From positions 558,001 through 622,000 of the forward strand of contig NZ_VRYZ01000002.1 in assembly GCF_008064635.1 (NCBI RefSeq): a stretch of 64,000 nucleotides of DNA, written 5' to 3'. The DNA is from Parahaliea aestuarii. GTDB lineage: Bacteria; Pseudomonadota; Gammaproteobacteria; Pseudomonadales; Halieaceae. The notes beneath the pieces were generated by a model, which saw only the letters and a program-made list of their open reading frames with translations, had not been told where the DNA came from and made no database searches. Each line of letters begins with the position of its first letter. The first letter of the stretch is position 1. The position numbers and the translations under genes are program-made. Positions 18,839 to 28,010 of the stretch are shown in pieces.

Positions 18839-19219
18839 ATGAGCTATATCGACGGATTTGTCATCGCAGTACCCAGGGCCAACCGGGAAAAATTCAGCCA
18901 CCACGCCGAAACGGCGGACAGCATTTTCCTCGAATGGGGCGCCCTGCGTGTGATCGAATGCTGGGAGGACGACGTGCCCGACGGCAAACAGACCGACTTT
19001 CGCCGCGCCGTCCAGGCCACCGAAGAGGAGGCCGTGGTGTTCTCCTGGGTGGAGTGGCCGGACAAGGCCACCCGCGAGCACGCCATGCAGAAAATGCACA
19101 GCATGATGGAAAGCGGCCAGCCGGACCCGAGGATGGACCCGGAGAAAAACCCCATGCCCTTCGACGGCAAGCGGATGATTTTCGGAGGCTTTACGCCGGT
19201 GGTCGACATGGCGCCGTGA
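18839..19219 (+). CDS. DUF1428 family protein
   Basis: 126 residues, opening MSYIDGFVIAVP and ending GGFTPVVDMAP, both typical of the DUF1428/COG5507 family, which adopts a dimeric alpha-beta barrel (ferredoxin-like) fold. Further family marks are the conserved ECWEDDVPDGK, and MDPEKNPMPFDGKRMIFGGF. No enzymatic role is established. An AGAGGAGG site lies about 8 bases before the ATG, suggesting strong translation. It is convergent with the siderophore receptor; the 95 bases between them contain no recognisable feature. Confidence 0.9.
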   Translation: MSYIDGFVIAVPRANREKFSHHAETADSIFLEWGALRVIECWEDDVPDGKQTDFRRAVQATEEEAVVFSWVEWPDKATREHAMQKMHSMMESGQPDPRMDPEKNPMPFDGKRMIFGGFTPVVDMAP

Positions 19220-19314
19220 GACGCCAGGAGGATACGCTTACGGCTTGGTGACATCGTCGGCACCGCCGCGGTATTGCGCGCTGTCCATCCGTCCCCGTCA
19301 CCCCCTGTCGTCGT

Positions 19315-21477
19315 TCAGAAGCGGTAGTTGAAGGACAGGCGGTAGTCCCGCGGCGTACCGTACTCCAGCTGCCGGTAGAAACCGATCTGGCTGTAATAGG
19401 TTTCGTCGAGAGCATTCTGCACATTGAGCTGGCCGGACAGCCGATCGGTGAAGTCATAGCGCAGCATCAGGCTGACCAGGGCGAAATCGTCCTGCTCCAA
19501 CCGCTCCGGCGCATTGGTCACCACGTTGAAAGTGTCGGTGTAGTTGCTGTCCTGCCAGTTCACACCGCCGGATACCGTCAGCCGGCTCCAGTCGCCGGGA
19601 AAGCGGTAGGTGGTGAATACCTTGAACAGCCTGTGAGGCATGTCGGTGTTCACCTCCTCGCCGTCGGCGTCCTCGGCATCGAAGTCAGTGTAGCTGGCGC
19701 TGATATCCCAGCCCTCCGCCAACAGGCCGGTAACTTCCAGTTCATAGCCCGTGCTGGTGGCGCCTTCGGCGCCGTAGTAGGCCTGTTCGTTGTCGGTGCC
19801 CGGCACAATATTCACGCCGTCGGCCTGGGCCAGGTTGTCCTGTTCCACATCGAACAGGGCCAGGGTGGTTTGCAGGGCGCCGTCCAGGAACTGGCTCTTC
19901 AGGCCAATCTCGTAGCTTTTGCCGGTGATCGGGTCGAGAAAATCACCGGAGCGATCACGCTGTGCCTGGGGCTGGAAGATCTCGGTGTAACTGGCGTACA
20001 CCCGGTGGTTTTCGGTCAGGTCGTAAAGCACGCCGGCATAGGGCACCACCACCCCGCTGTCGCCGTAGTCCACGGGAATACCATAGGTAGTGCCGCTCTG
20101 CTCCCAGTCAGCCACCCGGGCGCCGAGAATCAACTTGAGCGGGTCAGCCAGGGACAGGCGGGTGGCCGCATAGACGCCGCGCTGCTCAGTGGTCATGTCG
20201 GTATCCTGACCTTTGACACCCCAGTCGGGTTGCGGGTAGCGGCCATCCCACTCAAAGAAATTGCCGGGATCGGCGATATTGCTGCGGGCATGAGAGAAGG
20301 CAGTCTCGTCCTGCTCGCTGTCGATGGCGCCGAAGGTCACCTCGTGCTCGCGGCCGAACAGGTCGTAGCTGCCGTTCAACTGGGCGCTGATATTGAGCTG
20401 TTCGCGCTCGGTCTCCGCCTTGCGTGGCGAAGCGCGCATACCGAGGCCGGTGACCGGGTCCGGCGCGCCGGAAAGGTACAGCAACAGTTGGTCGGATGCG
20501 TTGGTGTTGTGGTTGACGCTCAGCTTGGCGCGCCAGTCGGCGCCGAAGTCGTGCACCAGGTCCAGGTAGTAGTTTTCCACCGTGGAGGACCAGTTCGCCC
20601 AGCGCGCGGCGACGGTTTTCGAGCGACTCCAGTCGGCCCTGCTGCCATCTCCCAGCCATGCGGGCAGGCCGCCCCAGGTGGAGGCGGTGGGCGAGTTGTC
20701 CTGGTAGCTGCCGCCTAGGCGCAGCAGGGTGGCATGGCCGAGGTCGGCCTCCACCACCCCGTAGAACACGGATTTTTCATCGCCCGCATAATCGCGGAAG
20801 GAATCGCTCTCCTCGACGTTGGCCACCACGCGCCCGCGCAGGCTACCGCTGTCGTTCAACGGGCTGCTGACATCGGCCATGGCCCGGTAGGCGTTCCAGC
20901 GCCCGGCGCTGACCGTGGTGTAGCCAGTCAGCTCGCGGCTGTCGGCGTGCTTGCGCACCAGGTTGATGGAGGCGGAGGGATTGCCGGCACCGGTCAACAG
21001 GCCGGTGGCGCCGCGCACCACTTCCACCCGCTCGAACAGGGTGGTGTCGGTCTGGGTTTCACCGGCGTTGGCGCCCGGCTCCCAGCTGATGGGGATGCCG
21101 TCGATCTGGTAGTTATCGATGGCGAAGCCACGCGCAGAGTAGGTATAGCGGCTGCTGTCCTGGGCGCGGGCGGAGACCCCGGCGGCGTTGTTCACCACAT
21201 CGGTGAGGGAGCGCAGATCCTGGTCGATGATGCGCTGGGCGGTGACCACACTGACCGACTGGGGCGTTTCCGCCAGGGTCAGGCCGAGGCCGGTAGCGGT
21301 GTCGATACGCTCGGAGATGGTGTACTGGCCGGTCACCACCACCTCCTCCAGCCCCGCCCCGCCCGGCGGGTCAGCCGCTTCCCCGGTGGTGGCTTCCTGG
21401 GCCAAAGCGGCCTGGCTCCCGAGCAAGGCCAGAGCGACGGCCAGGGGGCGGCGGGACAGGGATGGAACACAAGGCAT
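19315..21477 (-). CDS. TonB-dependent siderophore receptor
   Basis: 720 residues from the ATG at 21477, set by AGGAG 8 bases upstream; a GTG 9 bases earlier is too close to that site. Signal peptide ends near LAQE. The plug has LEEVVVTGQYT, ETPQSVSVVTAQRI, YSARGFAIDNYQIDGIP, FERVEVVRGATGLLTGAGNP, typical of the FpvA/FhuE/FecA-like ferric-siderophore class, and the barrel ends in YRF. It imports a ferric siderophore into the periplasm using TonB energy; which siderophore is unknown. A Fur box overlaps its promoter, so it should be induced by iron shortage. No siderophore synthesis genes are nearby. Confidence 0.94.
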   Translation of the reverse strand: MPCVPSLSRRPLAVALALLGSQAALAQEATTGEAADPPGGAGLEEVVVTGQYTISERIDTATGLGLTLAETPQSVSVVTAQRIIDQDLRSLTDVVNNAAGVSARAQDSSRYTYSARGFAIDNYQIDGIPISWEPGANAGETQTDTTLFERVEVVRGATGLLTGAGNPSASINLVRKHADSRELTGYTTVSAGRWNAYRAMADVSSPLNDSGSLRGRVVANVEESDSFRDYAGDEKSVFYGVVEADLGHATLLRLGGSYQDNSPTASTWGGLPAWLGDGSRADWSRSKTVAARWANWSSTVENYYLDLVHDFGADWRAKLSVNHNTNASDQLLLYLSGAPDPVTGLGMRASPRKAETEREQLNISAQLNGSYDLFGREHEVTFGAIDSEQDETAFSHARSNIADPGNFFEWDGRYPQPDWGVKGQDTDMTTEQRGVYAATRLSLADPLKLILGARVADWEQSGTTYGIPVDYGDSGVVVPYAGVLYDLTENHRVYASYTEIFQPQAQRDRSGDFLDPITGKSYEIGLKSQFLDGALQTTLALFDVEQDNLAQADGVNIVPGTDNEQAYYGAEGATSTGYELEVTGLLAEGWDISASYTDFDAEDADGEEVNTDMPHRLFKVFTTYRFPGDWSRLTVSGGVNWQDSNYTDTFNVVTNAPERLEQDDFALVSLMLRYDFTDRLSGQLNVQNALDETYYSQIGFYRQLEYGTPRDYRLSFNYRF

Positions 21478-21515
21478 GACGGACACTCCTGAGATGACAG
21501 TTCAACAGGAGCGGA

Positions 21516-21544
21516 ACAGTAATGATAAACATTATCACTTGCAA
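21516..21544 (-). promoter_or_regulatory. Fur-controlled promoter of the siderophore receptor
   Basis: Read on the minus strand, TTGCAA (21539-21544) and TACTGT (21516-21521) are separated by 17 bases. The spacer holds TGATAAA-C-ATTATCA at 21523-21537, a 7-1-7 Fur box differing from consensus at one base. Fur-Fe(II) bound here would block RNA polymerase. Confidence 0.8.
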
Positions 21545-21550
21545 GTAGCG

Positions 21551-23365
21551 TCAGCTCTGCCAGCCACACTGGCGATCGCGATTCTGCTCGTCCAGCCACG
21601 CCTTCAGCGGGGCAAAGTAGTCCATCATGGCGGAGACATCGACGTCATCGCTACCGGTGAAATTCTCCAGCGTCTGCTGCCAGGGCAGGCTTTTGCCGGC
21701 ACTGAGCATGGCATTCAGGGCCTTGCCCGCCTGTTCGCTGCCATAGGCGGAGCAAGCGTAGAGCGGCCCCTTGAAGCCGGCCTGTTCACACATTTCACGG
21801 TGAAACTGGAACTGCAGCAGGTGGGCGAGGAAGTAGCGGCTGTAGGAGACATTGGCCGGGATGTGGTACTTGGCGCCAGGGTCGAAGGCATCGTCATCGC
21901 GTGCCACCGGGCTGGAAATACCCTGGTATTCCCGGCGCAGCTGCCACCAGGCGTCGTTGTATTCGGCTTCGCTCAACTCACCGGAGAAAACCTGCCAGCG
22001 CCACTTGTCCATGATGTAGCCGAAGGGCAGAAAAGCCACTTTATCCAGGGCCAGCTGCATCAGCTGGGCAATGGTGTTCTCTTCACTGGTGGCGGGCTCT
22101 TGTTCCAGCAGGCCGATGTTTACCAGGTAGGACGGCGTCACCGACAGGGCTATCGCGTCACCCACTGCCTCGTGAAAACCGGGGTTGGCAGAGCCCCGGT
22201 AAAAATAGGGCAGATCATTGTAGGCGCGCTGGTAGTAGTTGTGCCCCAGCTCGTGGTGTACCACCCTCACCTCTTCACCGGTACGCTGGATACACATCTT
22301 GATGCGCAGGTCGTCCACCGCGTCCACATTCCAGGCGCTGGCGTGGCAGACCACATCGCGGTCCTCGGGACGGGTGAACAGGGAGCGCTCCCAGAAGGTC
22401 TCCGGCAGCGGCTCCAGTCCCAGCGAGGTGAAGTAGCTCTCGGCCATTTTCACAATGTCCAGGGCGTCCATGTCGCGCTGTTCGAGAATGGCGGTCAAAT
22501 CGTAGGGGGCTTCCCAGGCGCCCCCCATCACCACGTCCTCGATGTTGCCCCAGCCCTGGGCCCACATATTGCCCAGCAGGTGAGCCGGAATGGTGCCGTC
22601 GTCGGGCATCACTTCATCGCCATAGAAGTCTTCCAGGCGGTGGCGAACGTGGCACTGCAGGGATTCGTACAGGGGTTTCACCTCCTGCCAGTAGCGCTCC
22701 ATATCGGCGGCAAAGGCGTCGCCACTCATGTCATAGCGACTGCGCCAGTAGTCGCCGAGGTCCCTGTAGCCGAGATCCTGCGCGCCCCGGTTGGCCAGTT
22801 CCACCTGCCGGGCATAGCGTTTGCGCATGGGCGGAGACACCTCGCGCCAGCCCTGCCACAATTCCAGCAATTCGTCGGCATCGCGGCTGTTGGCCATGCG
22901 CAGTTCCATGTCCCGCAGTACGCTGCACTCACCTGCGGCGTTACAGTACTTGCCCGTGGAGTAGATACTCTTCAGCTCGGCGCCAATTTCCACCAGTTCG
23001 GCCGTACTGGCGTCGTCGGCCGGAGACGGCACCGACACATCGTGGCGAATCAGTTCCAGGTCGCGTCTGGTTTTATCGGACAGACCCTGCACCGCCATAT
23101 GGTCGCGCGCCTGGCGGGCCTGCTCGCCGCCGAGGACGGTCAGGGCCTTCTTGGAAGCAACGGCCATGGCCTGGGTATCGTGGGTGATGAAATTCTGGAA
23201 CACCCACTCCGCCCGGGTGTTCTCTACTGCGAGCTCGGCGCTGCGCTCCCCGGCGCGGTCGATAAACGTCCGCACGTCCTGTTCAGTGGCCGGCGCGGCC
23301 TGGGCGACGCCTGCAGCGCCGATGAGCAGCGGCGCGATGGCGCGCCGATAGCGGTTGATCAACAT
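21551..23365 (-). CDS. M2 family peptidyl-dipeptidase (ACE-like)
   Basis: 604 residues from the ATG at 23365, which has AGGAG 7 bases upstream. Signal peptide ends near AQAAP. The zinc motif HELGH (HExxH) begins at residue 371, with the third ligand Glu in NPGFHEAVGDAI about 25 residues on, as in angiotensin-converting enzyme and bacterial Dcp-like M2 enzymes. Family segments LGNMWAQGWGNIED and HASAWN are also present. It cuts dipeptides from the C-terminus of peptides in the periplasm. It complements the dipeptidyl peptidase III and M1 enzymes encoded 10 kb away and precedes the Fur-controlled receptor without sharing its promoter. Confidence 0.93.
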   Translation of the reverse strand: MLINRYRRAIAPLLIGAAGVAQAAPATEQDVRTFIDRAGERSAELAVENTRAEWVFQNFITHDTQAMAVASKKALTVLGGEQARQARDHMAVQGLSDKTRRDLELIRHDVSVPSPADDASTAELVEIGAELKSIYSTGKYCNAAGECSVLRDMELRMANSRDADELLELWQGWREVSPPMRKRYARQVELANRGAQDLGYRDLGDYWRSRYDMSGDAFAADMERYWQEVKPLYESLQCHVRHRLEDFYGDEVMPDDGTIPAHLLGNMWAQGWGNIEDVVMGGAWEAPYDLTAILEQRDMDALDIVKMAESYFTSLGLEPLPETFWERSLFTRPEDRDVVCHASAWNVDAVDDLRIKMCIQRTGEEVRVVHHELGHNYYQRAYNDLPYFYRGSANPGFHEAVGDAIALSVTPSYLVNIGLLEQEPATSEENTIAQLMQLALDKVAFLPFGYIMDKWRWQVFSGELSEAEYNDAWWQLRREYQGISSPVARDDDAFDPGAKYHIPANVSYSRYFLAHLLQFQFHREMCEQAGFKGPLYACSAYGSEQAGKALNAMLSAGKSLPWQQTLENFTGSDDVDVSAMMDYFAPLKAWLDEQNRDRQCGWQS

Positions 23366-23641
23366 GATTATTCTCCTGTGATGACCCTGGTGGCGATGCA
23401 ATTGATCTGCACAATGCGCTATGCGCAGCGCGAGCCACCCTACTACCGTGTAACGAACAGTAGGCCGAAATCATCAATTGCGCGGGGAGAAGGGGGACGG
23501 GGGGGATTACAGAAGTAAAATCAAAATGGCCCCGCCGGCGCAGGGGCGACCCGGTGGCGAATCAGCCGTGTTGATCATGGAGGGCCGGGGGATTGATCCG
23601 CCATCGCGGATTCCATCTTCCCGGCCGCCAAGGGCGAGGAA

Positions 23642-24214
23642 TTACAGCGGTTTGTAGGTAAACTTCTGGCCGCCCAGCGCCGCTTCGTACATCAGGCCGC
23701 CCTTGGCGATGGTGAAGATGGCCATGCCTTTGCGGTAGCCACCGTGGGAGGTCTGGGCATTATTGCTGCCGCCGCTGGCACCCGCCGCGGTGCCCCCACC
23801 AGTGTTGGCTTCAGCGGAGACACCGGCGGTGATGGCTACGGCCGTCGCCTGGGCGCTGAATTCAAAGTTGCCGGAGGTGAACTGCTCAAAAGCGCGCTGG
23901 TCCTCGAAGAAAATAATCTGGCTGTAGGCCTGGCCACCGAGCTGGAAGCCAACTGTGACCTGGGTCATGGTGGACTCGCCGACCGCATTGCCGTGCACAT
24001 AGACCTTGCCCTTGCCGTGGGCCCCGCCAATGCCGATGCCGCCTTTGCCAATGGTGGGAAACAGGGCATAACCATAGGCGGATTTGAAGAACTCTCCGCT
24101 TTCACCGGCGTTCTGGAACGATGCCTTCGCCTCGCTGTAGCTGTCGGCCTGCGCGGTGGCGGCCCCGAAGGTCACTGCCAGCAGAACGGCAAAGGATTTG
24201 ATCAGGTTCTTCAT
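23642..24214 (-). CDS. SYLF/YSC84 domain lipid-binding protein, secreted
   Basis: 190 residues with a signal peptide ending near ATAQA. The segment FPTIGKGGIGIGGAHGKGKVYVHG, then QVTVGFQLGGQAYSQIIFFED and the final RKGMAIFTIAKGGLMYEAALGGQKFTY are the SYLF (Ysc84) core, a fold linked to phosphoinositide binding in eukaryotes; the bacterial role is unknown. A Gly/Asn-rich insert (about 135-155) lies between the core strands. The 276-base gap downstream to the M2 peptidase start has only weak hairpins and no gene I can support. Confidence 0.9.
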   Translation of the reverse strand: MKNLIKSFAVLLAVTFGAATAQADSYSEAKASFQNAGESGEFFKSAYGYALFPTIGKGGIGIGGAHGKGKVYVHGNAVGESTMTQVTVGFQLGGQAYSQIIFFEDQRAFEQFTSGNFEFSAQATAVAITAGVSAEANTGGGTAAGASGGSNNAQTSHGGYRKGMAIFTIAKGGLMYEAALGGQKFTYKPL

Positions 24215-24329
24215 GATTGCGGGCCTCTTGAGGTCACGTTGTGGAAAAGCGCTTTTTCTAATACCCCGCAGGCCAGCGCCGGCGAAGGTCTAATCATTGT
24301 GGGTGGCGCACTGCCATCGGTCAAGAAAG

Positions 24330-26999
24330 CTAGCCGGTGTTACGCATGCCAGCAGCGATGCCGGCAAAGGTCACCATAATGGCCTGTTCCAGCAGCGCTT
24401 CAGGTTCGGCCCGCTGGCGCTGCAAAAGTTCCGCCTGCAGCACGTTGAGAGGGTCGGTGTAGATATTGCGCAACTGGATGGACTGGCGAATCCAGGGTGA
24501 GTCCTCCAGCGGCGCGTCCACTCCATGCAGGGCCAGCACCGTGGCGTTGTCGTGGGCCAGCTGGATGCGCAGATCTTCGCCGATCGGGCGCAGTTCCTGC
24601 GGCACAAGGCAGTCATCATAGTGGGCGGACAGACCCACATCGGCCTTGGCAAACACCATTTCCAGCATCGACAGGCGAGTGGCGAAAAAAGGCCAGTTGG
24701 CCGCCATTTCCTCCAGTACCCCGCGTTGCCCGCGATCAATGGCTGCTTGCAGCGCCTTGCCCGCGCCCAGCCAGGCCGGCAACATCAAACGGTTCTGCGA
24801 CCAGGAGAATATCCAGGGAATGGCGCGCAGACTCTCGATGCCGCCGCCCTTCGCCCGCCGCGCGGGACGCGAGCCCAGCGGCAGGCCGGCCAGTTCCTGC
24901 TCCGGTGTGGCGTAGCGAAAGTAGGGGACAAACTCCGGCTCGCCGCGCACCACCGCCCGATAGGCTTCACAGGAGTCCTCCGACAGGGCCTCCATCACTT
25001 CGCGCCACTCGGGTTTCGGCGCCGGCGGGGTGGACAGGTTGGCGCGGCAGATGGCCGTGGTATAAGTGGCCAGGGTTTTCACTGCCAGCGAGGTCCAGCC
25101 CAGCTTGGCGCGAATCATCTCGCCCTGCTCGGTCACCCGCAGGCCATTCTCGAGCGAGCCCGGCGGTTGTGACAGCAGCGCTGCGTGGGCCGGTGCGCCG
25201 CCGCGGCCGATGGTACCGCCACGGCCGTGGAACAGGGTCAGCTTCACACTGTGCTCGTCGCAGATAGCCAGCAATTCTTCCTGGGCCCGGTACTGGGCCC
25301 AGGAAGCGGCCAGCACACCGGCGTCCTTGGCCGAGTCCGAGTAGCCGATCATCACCATCAGGCGGCCATCGATATGGCCCCGATACCAGGCGTTATCCAG
25401 CAGGCTGGCGATCACTTCCCGCGCCCGCGACAGGTCATCCAGGGTTTCAAACAGTGGCGCTACCGGCAGGTCGAAGGGACAGCCGGTCTCCCGCAGCAAC
25501 AGGTGTACAGCGAGAATGTCCGAGGCCTGACGTGCCATGGAGATGACGTAGGCACCCAGGGAATCTTGCGGCTGGCGCGCCACCACTTCGCAGGTGGCCA
25601 GCACTTCCGCGGCGTCCTCCGAGGGCTGCCAGCGGACAGGAATCAGCGGCCGGCGACTGGACAGTTCCTGCAGCAGGAAGGCGCAGCGGGCTTTTTCATC
25701 CCACTCGGCATAGTCACCGAGACCGAGGTAGCTGGTCAGCTCCGACAGCACCTGGGTGTGGCGGGCGCTGTCCTGGCGAATGTCGTGCCGCACCAGGTGT
25801 ACGCCGAAACAGCGCACCCGGCGCAACAGGTCGAGCAGGCCGGCGTTGGCAATGGCGTCCATGCCGCACTCGAGCATGGAGTCGTAGCAGGCCTTCAGGG
25901 GTTTCCAAAGGGCTGCTTCATCCAGCGGCGCCAGGTCGCCGCGGCCGCCATTGGCCAGCACTGCTTCGATAGCCGCCAGATGCCCACGCAGTTCGCTGCG
26001 CAGTTCTCGCAGCACCGCCCGGTAGGGCTCGTGGGCAGCGCCGGACAGGGCTCGCAGGTGTTCATTGCAGTGGGTCATGGACAGCTCTTCCACCAGCTGT
26101 TCCACATCCTTCAGATAGAGGTCGGTGGCCTGCCAGCGGCTCAGCCACATCACCTCGGCGGTCACCTCGTGGGTGACATTGGGGTTACCGTCGCGGTCGC
26201 CGCCAATCCAGGACACAAACTGTACCGGCGCCGCCTGCAGCGGCAGGCCCTGGCCGCAGGCCTCCTGCAGAGCGCTGTCCAAACGCCGCAAATACTCGGG
26301 TACAGCCCGCCACAGGGAGTCCTCCACTACAGCGAAGCCCCACTTGGCCTCGTCCACCGGGGTCGGACGCTGCAGGCGAAAATCGTCGCCGTACCAGATC
26401 TGGGCGATCAGCTCCCTGAGCCGGGTGTGCAGGCGCTGCTGTTCGCGCTCGGTCAGGCCGCCCAGTTCGAGCTGGGACAGGCAGCGACCGATCTCCGTGT
26501 GCTTGTGGATCAGGGTGCGGCGCATGATCTCGGTGGGGTGGGCGGTGAGCACCAGTTCGATGCGCAGTTTATCGATGGTGTCGACCAGCTGCTCCCGCGA
26601 AACACCCTCTTCGGTCAGCTCCGCCAGCGTGGAAGACAGGGCGCGCGAGGCAGAGAACAGCGGATCCATCTGCCGCGACACCGTGTGGTGCTGGTCGGCG
26701 ATATTGGCGAGGTTGAGAAACTGGCAGAAGGCGCGGGCCACTGGCACCAGCTGGGCGTTGTCGAGGTTGCGCAACACCGCCAGCAGCTCTTCGCGCTCGA
26801 CGCTGGAGTCATCACCCGAGGCGAGCCGGGCGGTTTTGGACAGGCCGCGGATTTTCTCGATCAGGGCGAGAAAGTCATCGCCCTCGGCGTCGGCAATGGT
26901 CTCGCCCAGCAGGCGGCCGAGAAAACTGACATTGCTGCGCAGGCCGCTGTAATCCGCCCGCCCCTCTTCACTTTCTACTGCTGTTTCTACAGTTCCCAT
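24330..26999 (-). CDS. ppc: Phosphoenolpyruvate carboxylase
   Basis: 889 residues, normal for the bacterial family (about 880-930). Catalytic His144 lies in LTAHPTEIMRRT; the phosphate-binding loop GRGGTIGRGGAPAHAA and the MIGYSDSAKDAGVLAAS stretch are intact, and the tail ends in the family form MRNTG. It makes oxaloacetate from PEP and bicarbonate. AAGGGA precedes the ATG. The start is only 12 bases after the gap stop, so ppc appears to be the last gene of an eda-gap-gap-ppc operon. That placement would tie oxaloacetate supply to Entner-Doudoroff flux through HexR; this is inference from layout. Confidence 0.96.
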   Translation of the reverse strand: MGTVETAVESEEGRADYSGLRSNVSFLGRLLGETIADAEGDDFLALIEKIRGLSKTARLASGDDSSVEREELLAVLRNLDNAQLVPVARAFCQFLNLANIADQHHTVSRQMDPLFSASRALSSTLAELTEEGVSREQLVDTIDKLRIELVLTAHPTEIMRRTLIHKHTEIGRCLSQLELGGLTEREQQRLHTRLRELIAQIWYGDDFRLQRPTPVDEAKWGFAVVEDSLWRAVPEYLRRLDSALQEACGQGLPLQAAPVQFVSWIGGDRDGNPNVTHEVTAEVMWLSRWQATDLYLKDVEQLVEELSMTHCNEHLRALSGAAHEPYRAVLRELRSELRGHLAAIEAVLANGGRGDLAPLDEAALWKPLKACYDSMLECGMDAIANAGLLDLLRRVRCFGVHLVRHDIRQDSARHTQVLSELTSYLGLGDYAEWDEKARCAFLLQELSSRRPLIPVRWQPSEDAAEVLATCEVVARQPQDSLGAYVISMARQASDILAVHLLLRETGCPFDLPVAPLFETLDDLSRAREVIASLLDNAWYRGHIDGRLMVMIGYSDSAKDAGVLAASWAQYRAQEELLAICDEHSVKLTLFHGRGGTIGRGGAPAHAALLSQPPGSLENGLRVTEQGEMIRAKLGWTSLAVKTLATYTTAICRANLSTPPAPKPEWREVMEALSEDSCEAYRAVVRGEPEFVPYFRYATPEQELAGLPLGSRPARRAKGGGIESLRAIPWIFSWSQNRLMLPAWLGAGKALQAAIDRGQRGVLEEMAANWPFFATRLSMLEMVFAKADVGLSAHYDDCLVPQELRPIGEDLRIQLAHDNATVLALHGVDAPLEDSPWIRQSIQLRNIYTDPLNVLQAELLQRQRAEPEALLEQAIMVTFAGIAAGMRNTG

Positions 27000-27011
27000 A
27001 CCCGGTTCCCT

Positions 27012-28010
27012 TTACCAGCTACCTACCCGGGAGAGCAGGTCACAGACGCGGCTGGAATAGCCCCATTCATTGTCATACCAGTTAAGCACCCGCAGGTAGC
27101 GTCCGCCAGTCACGGCGCTAAAGCCCGAATCGTAGATCGACGAGTGCGAGTTGCCGATGATATCGGAAGATACGATCGGCTGGTCGCTGAACTGCAAAAT
27201 ACCGCGGAGACGCTCCGATACGGCCGCCTCGCGCACCACCTGGTGTACATCGTCGACACTGACGGACCTGCCCAGCTTGACGAAGAGATCCACCACCGAA
27301 CCGTCCGGCACCGGCACCCGGGCGGCAATGCCGTGCAATTTGCCCTGCAATTGCGGCAGTACCTCACCCACGGCCTTGGCGGCGCCGGTGGAGGTGGGAA
27401 TGATGTTCTCGGCGGCAGCGCGACTGCGGCGCCAGTCCGAGTGGGGCACATCGGCCAGGCGCTGGTCATTGGTGTAGGCATGCACGGTATTGATCACGCC
27501 CTCGTCTATACCAAAGGCGTCATTCAATACCCGCGCCATGGGCGCCAGGCAGTTGGTGGTACAGCTGGCATTGGAAATAATACGGTGATCGGCGGTCAAC
27601 CCGTCCTCGTTCACCCCCAGTACCACGGTGTAATCCACCGGGTCGGCAGCGGGAACGGTGAGCACCACCCGACTGGCACCGGCTTCCAGGTGCTGCTGCA
27701 GCTGTGTGCGCTTGCGAAATACGCCGGTGGACTCCACCACGGCATCCACGCCCATTTCGGCCCAGGGCAGGTCGGCGGGATTGCGCTCGCTGAGCAGCTT
27801 GACCCGGCTCTTGGGGGTGACGAAATGGCCGTCCTCCAGCTTCAGGCTCTTGCCGAAGGGCCCCATGACGGTGTCGTAATTGAGCAGGTAGCGCAACGCG
27901 TCGGGGTCGAACAGGTCATTGATGGCGACGACATCCACCCCCTCGACGTTTTCCAGGATGCGGAATACCGAGCGGCCGATGCGGCCAAAACCATTGATGG
28001 CGACTTTCAT
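27012..28010 (-). CDS. gap: Glyceraldehyde-3-phosphate dehydrogenase, type I
   Basis: 332 residues. Rossmann start MKVAINGFGRIGR, catalytic Cys150 in SNASCTTNC, His177 in VHAYTNDQ, phosphate-site residues STGAA and ARVPVPDGS, and the terminal WYDNEWGYS are all present, so the enzyme should be active. It oxidises glyceraldehyde-3-phosphate with NAD or NADP, here probably serving the triose made by the Entner-Doudoroff aldolase. Its ATG directly follows the TAA of the upstream paralogue with no intervening base, which points to translational coupling. Confidence 0.96.
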   Translation of the reverse strand: MKVAINGFGRIGRSVFRILENVEGVDVVAINDLFDPDALRYLLNYDTVMGPFGKSLKLEDGHFVTPKSRVKLLSERNPADLPWAEMGVDAVVESTGVFRKRTQLQQHLEAGASRVVLTVPAADPVDYTVVLGVNEDGLTADHRIISNASCTTNCLAPMARVLNDAFGIDEGVINTVHAYTNDQRLADVPHSDWRRSRAAAENIIPTSTGAAKAVGEVLPQLQGKLHGIAARVPVPDGSVVDLFVKLGRSVSVDDVHQVVREAAVSERLRGILQFSDQPIVSSDIIGNSHSSIYDSGFSAVTGGRYLRVLNWYDNEWGYSSRVCDLLSRVGSW

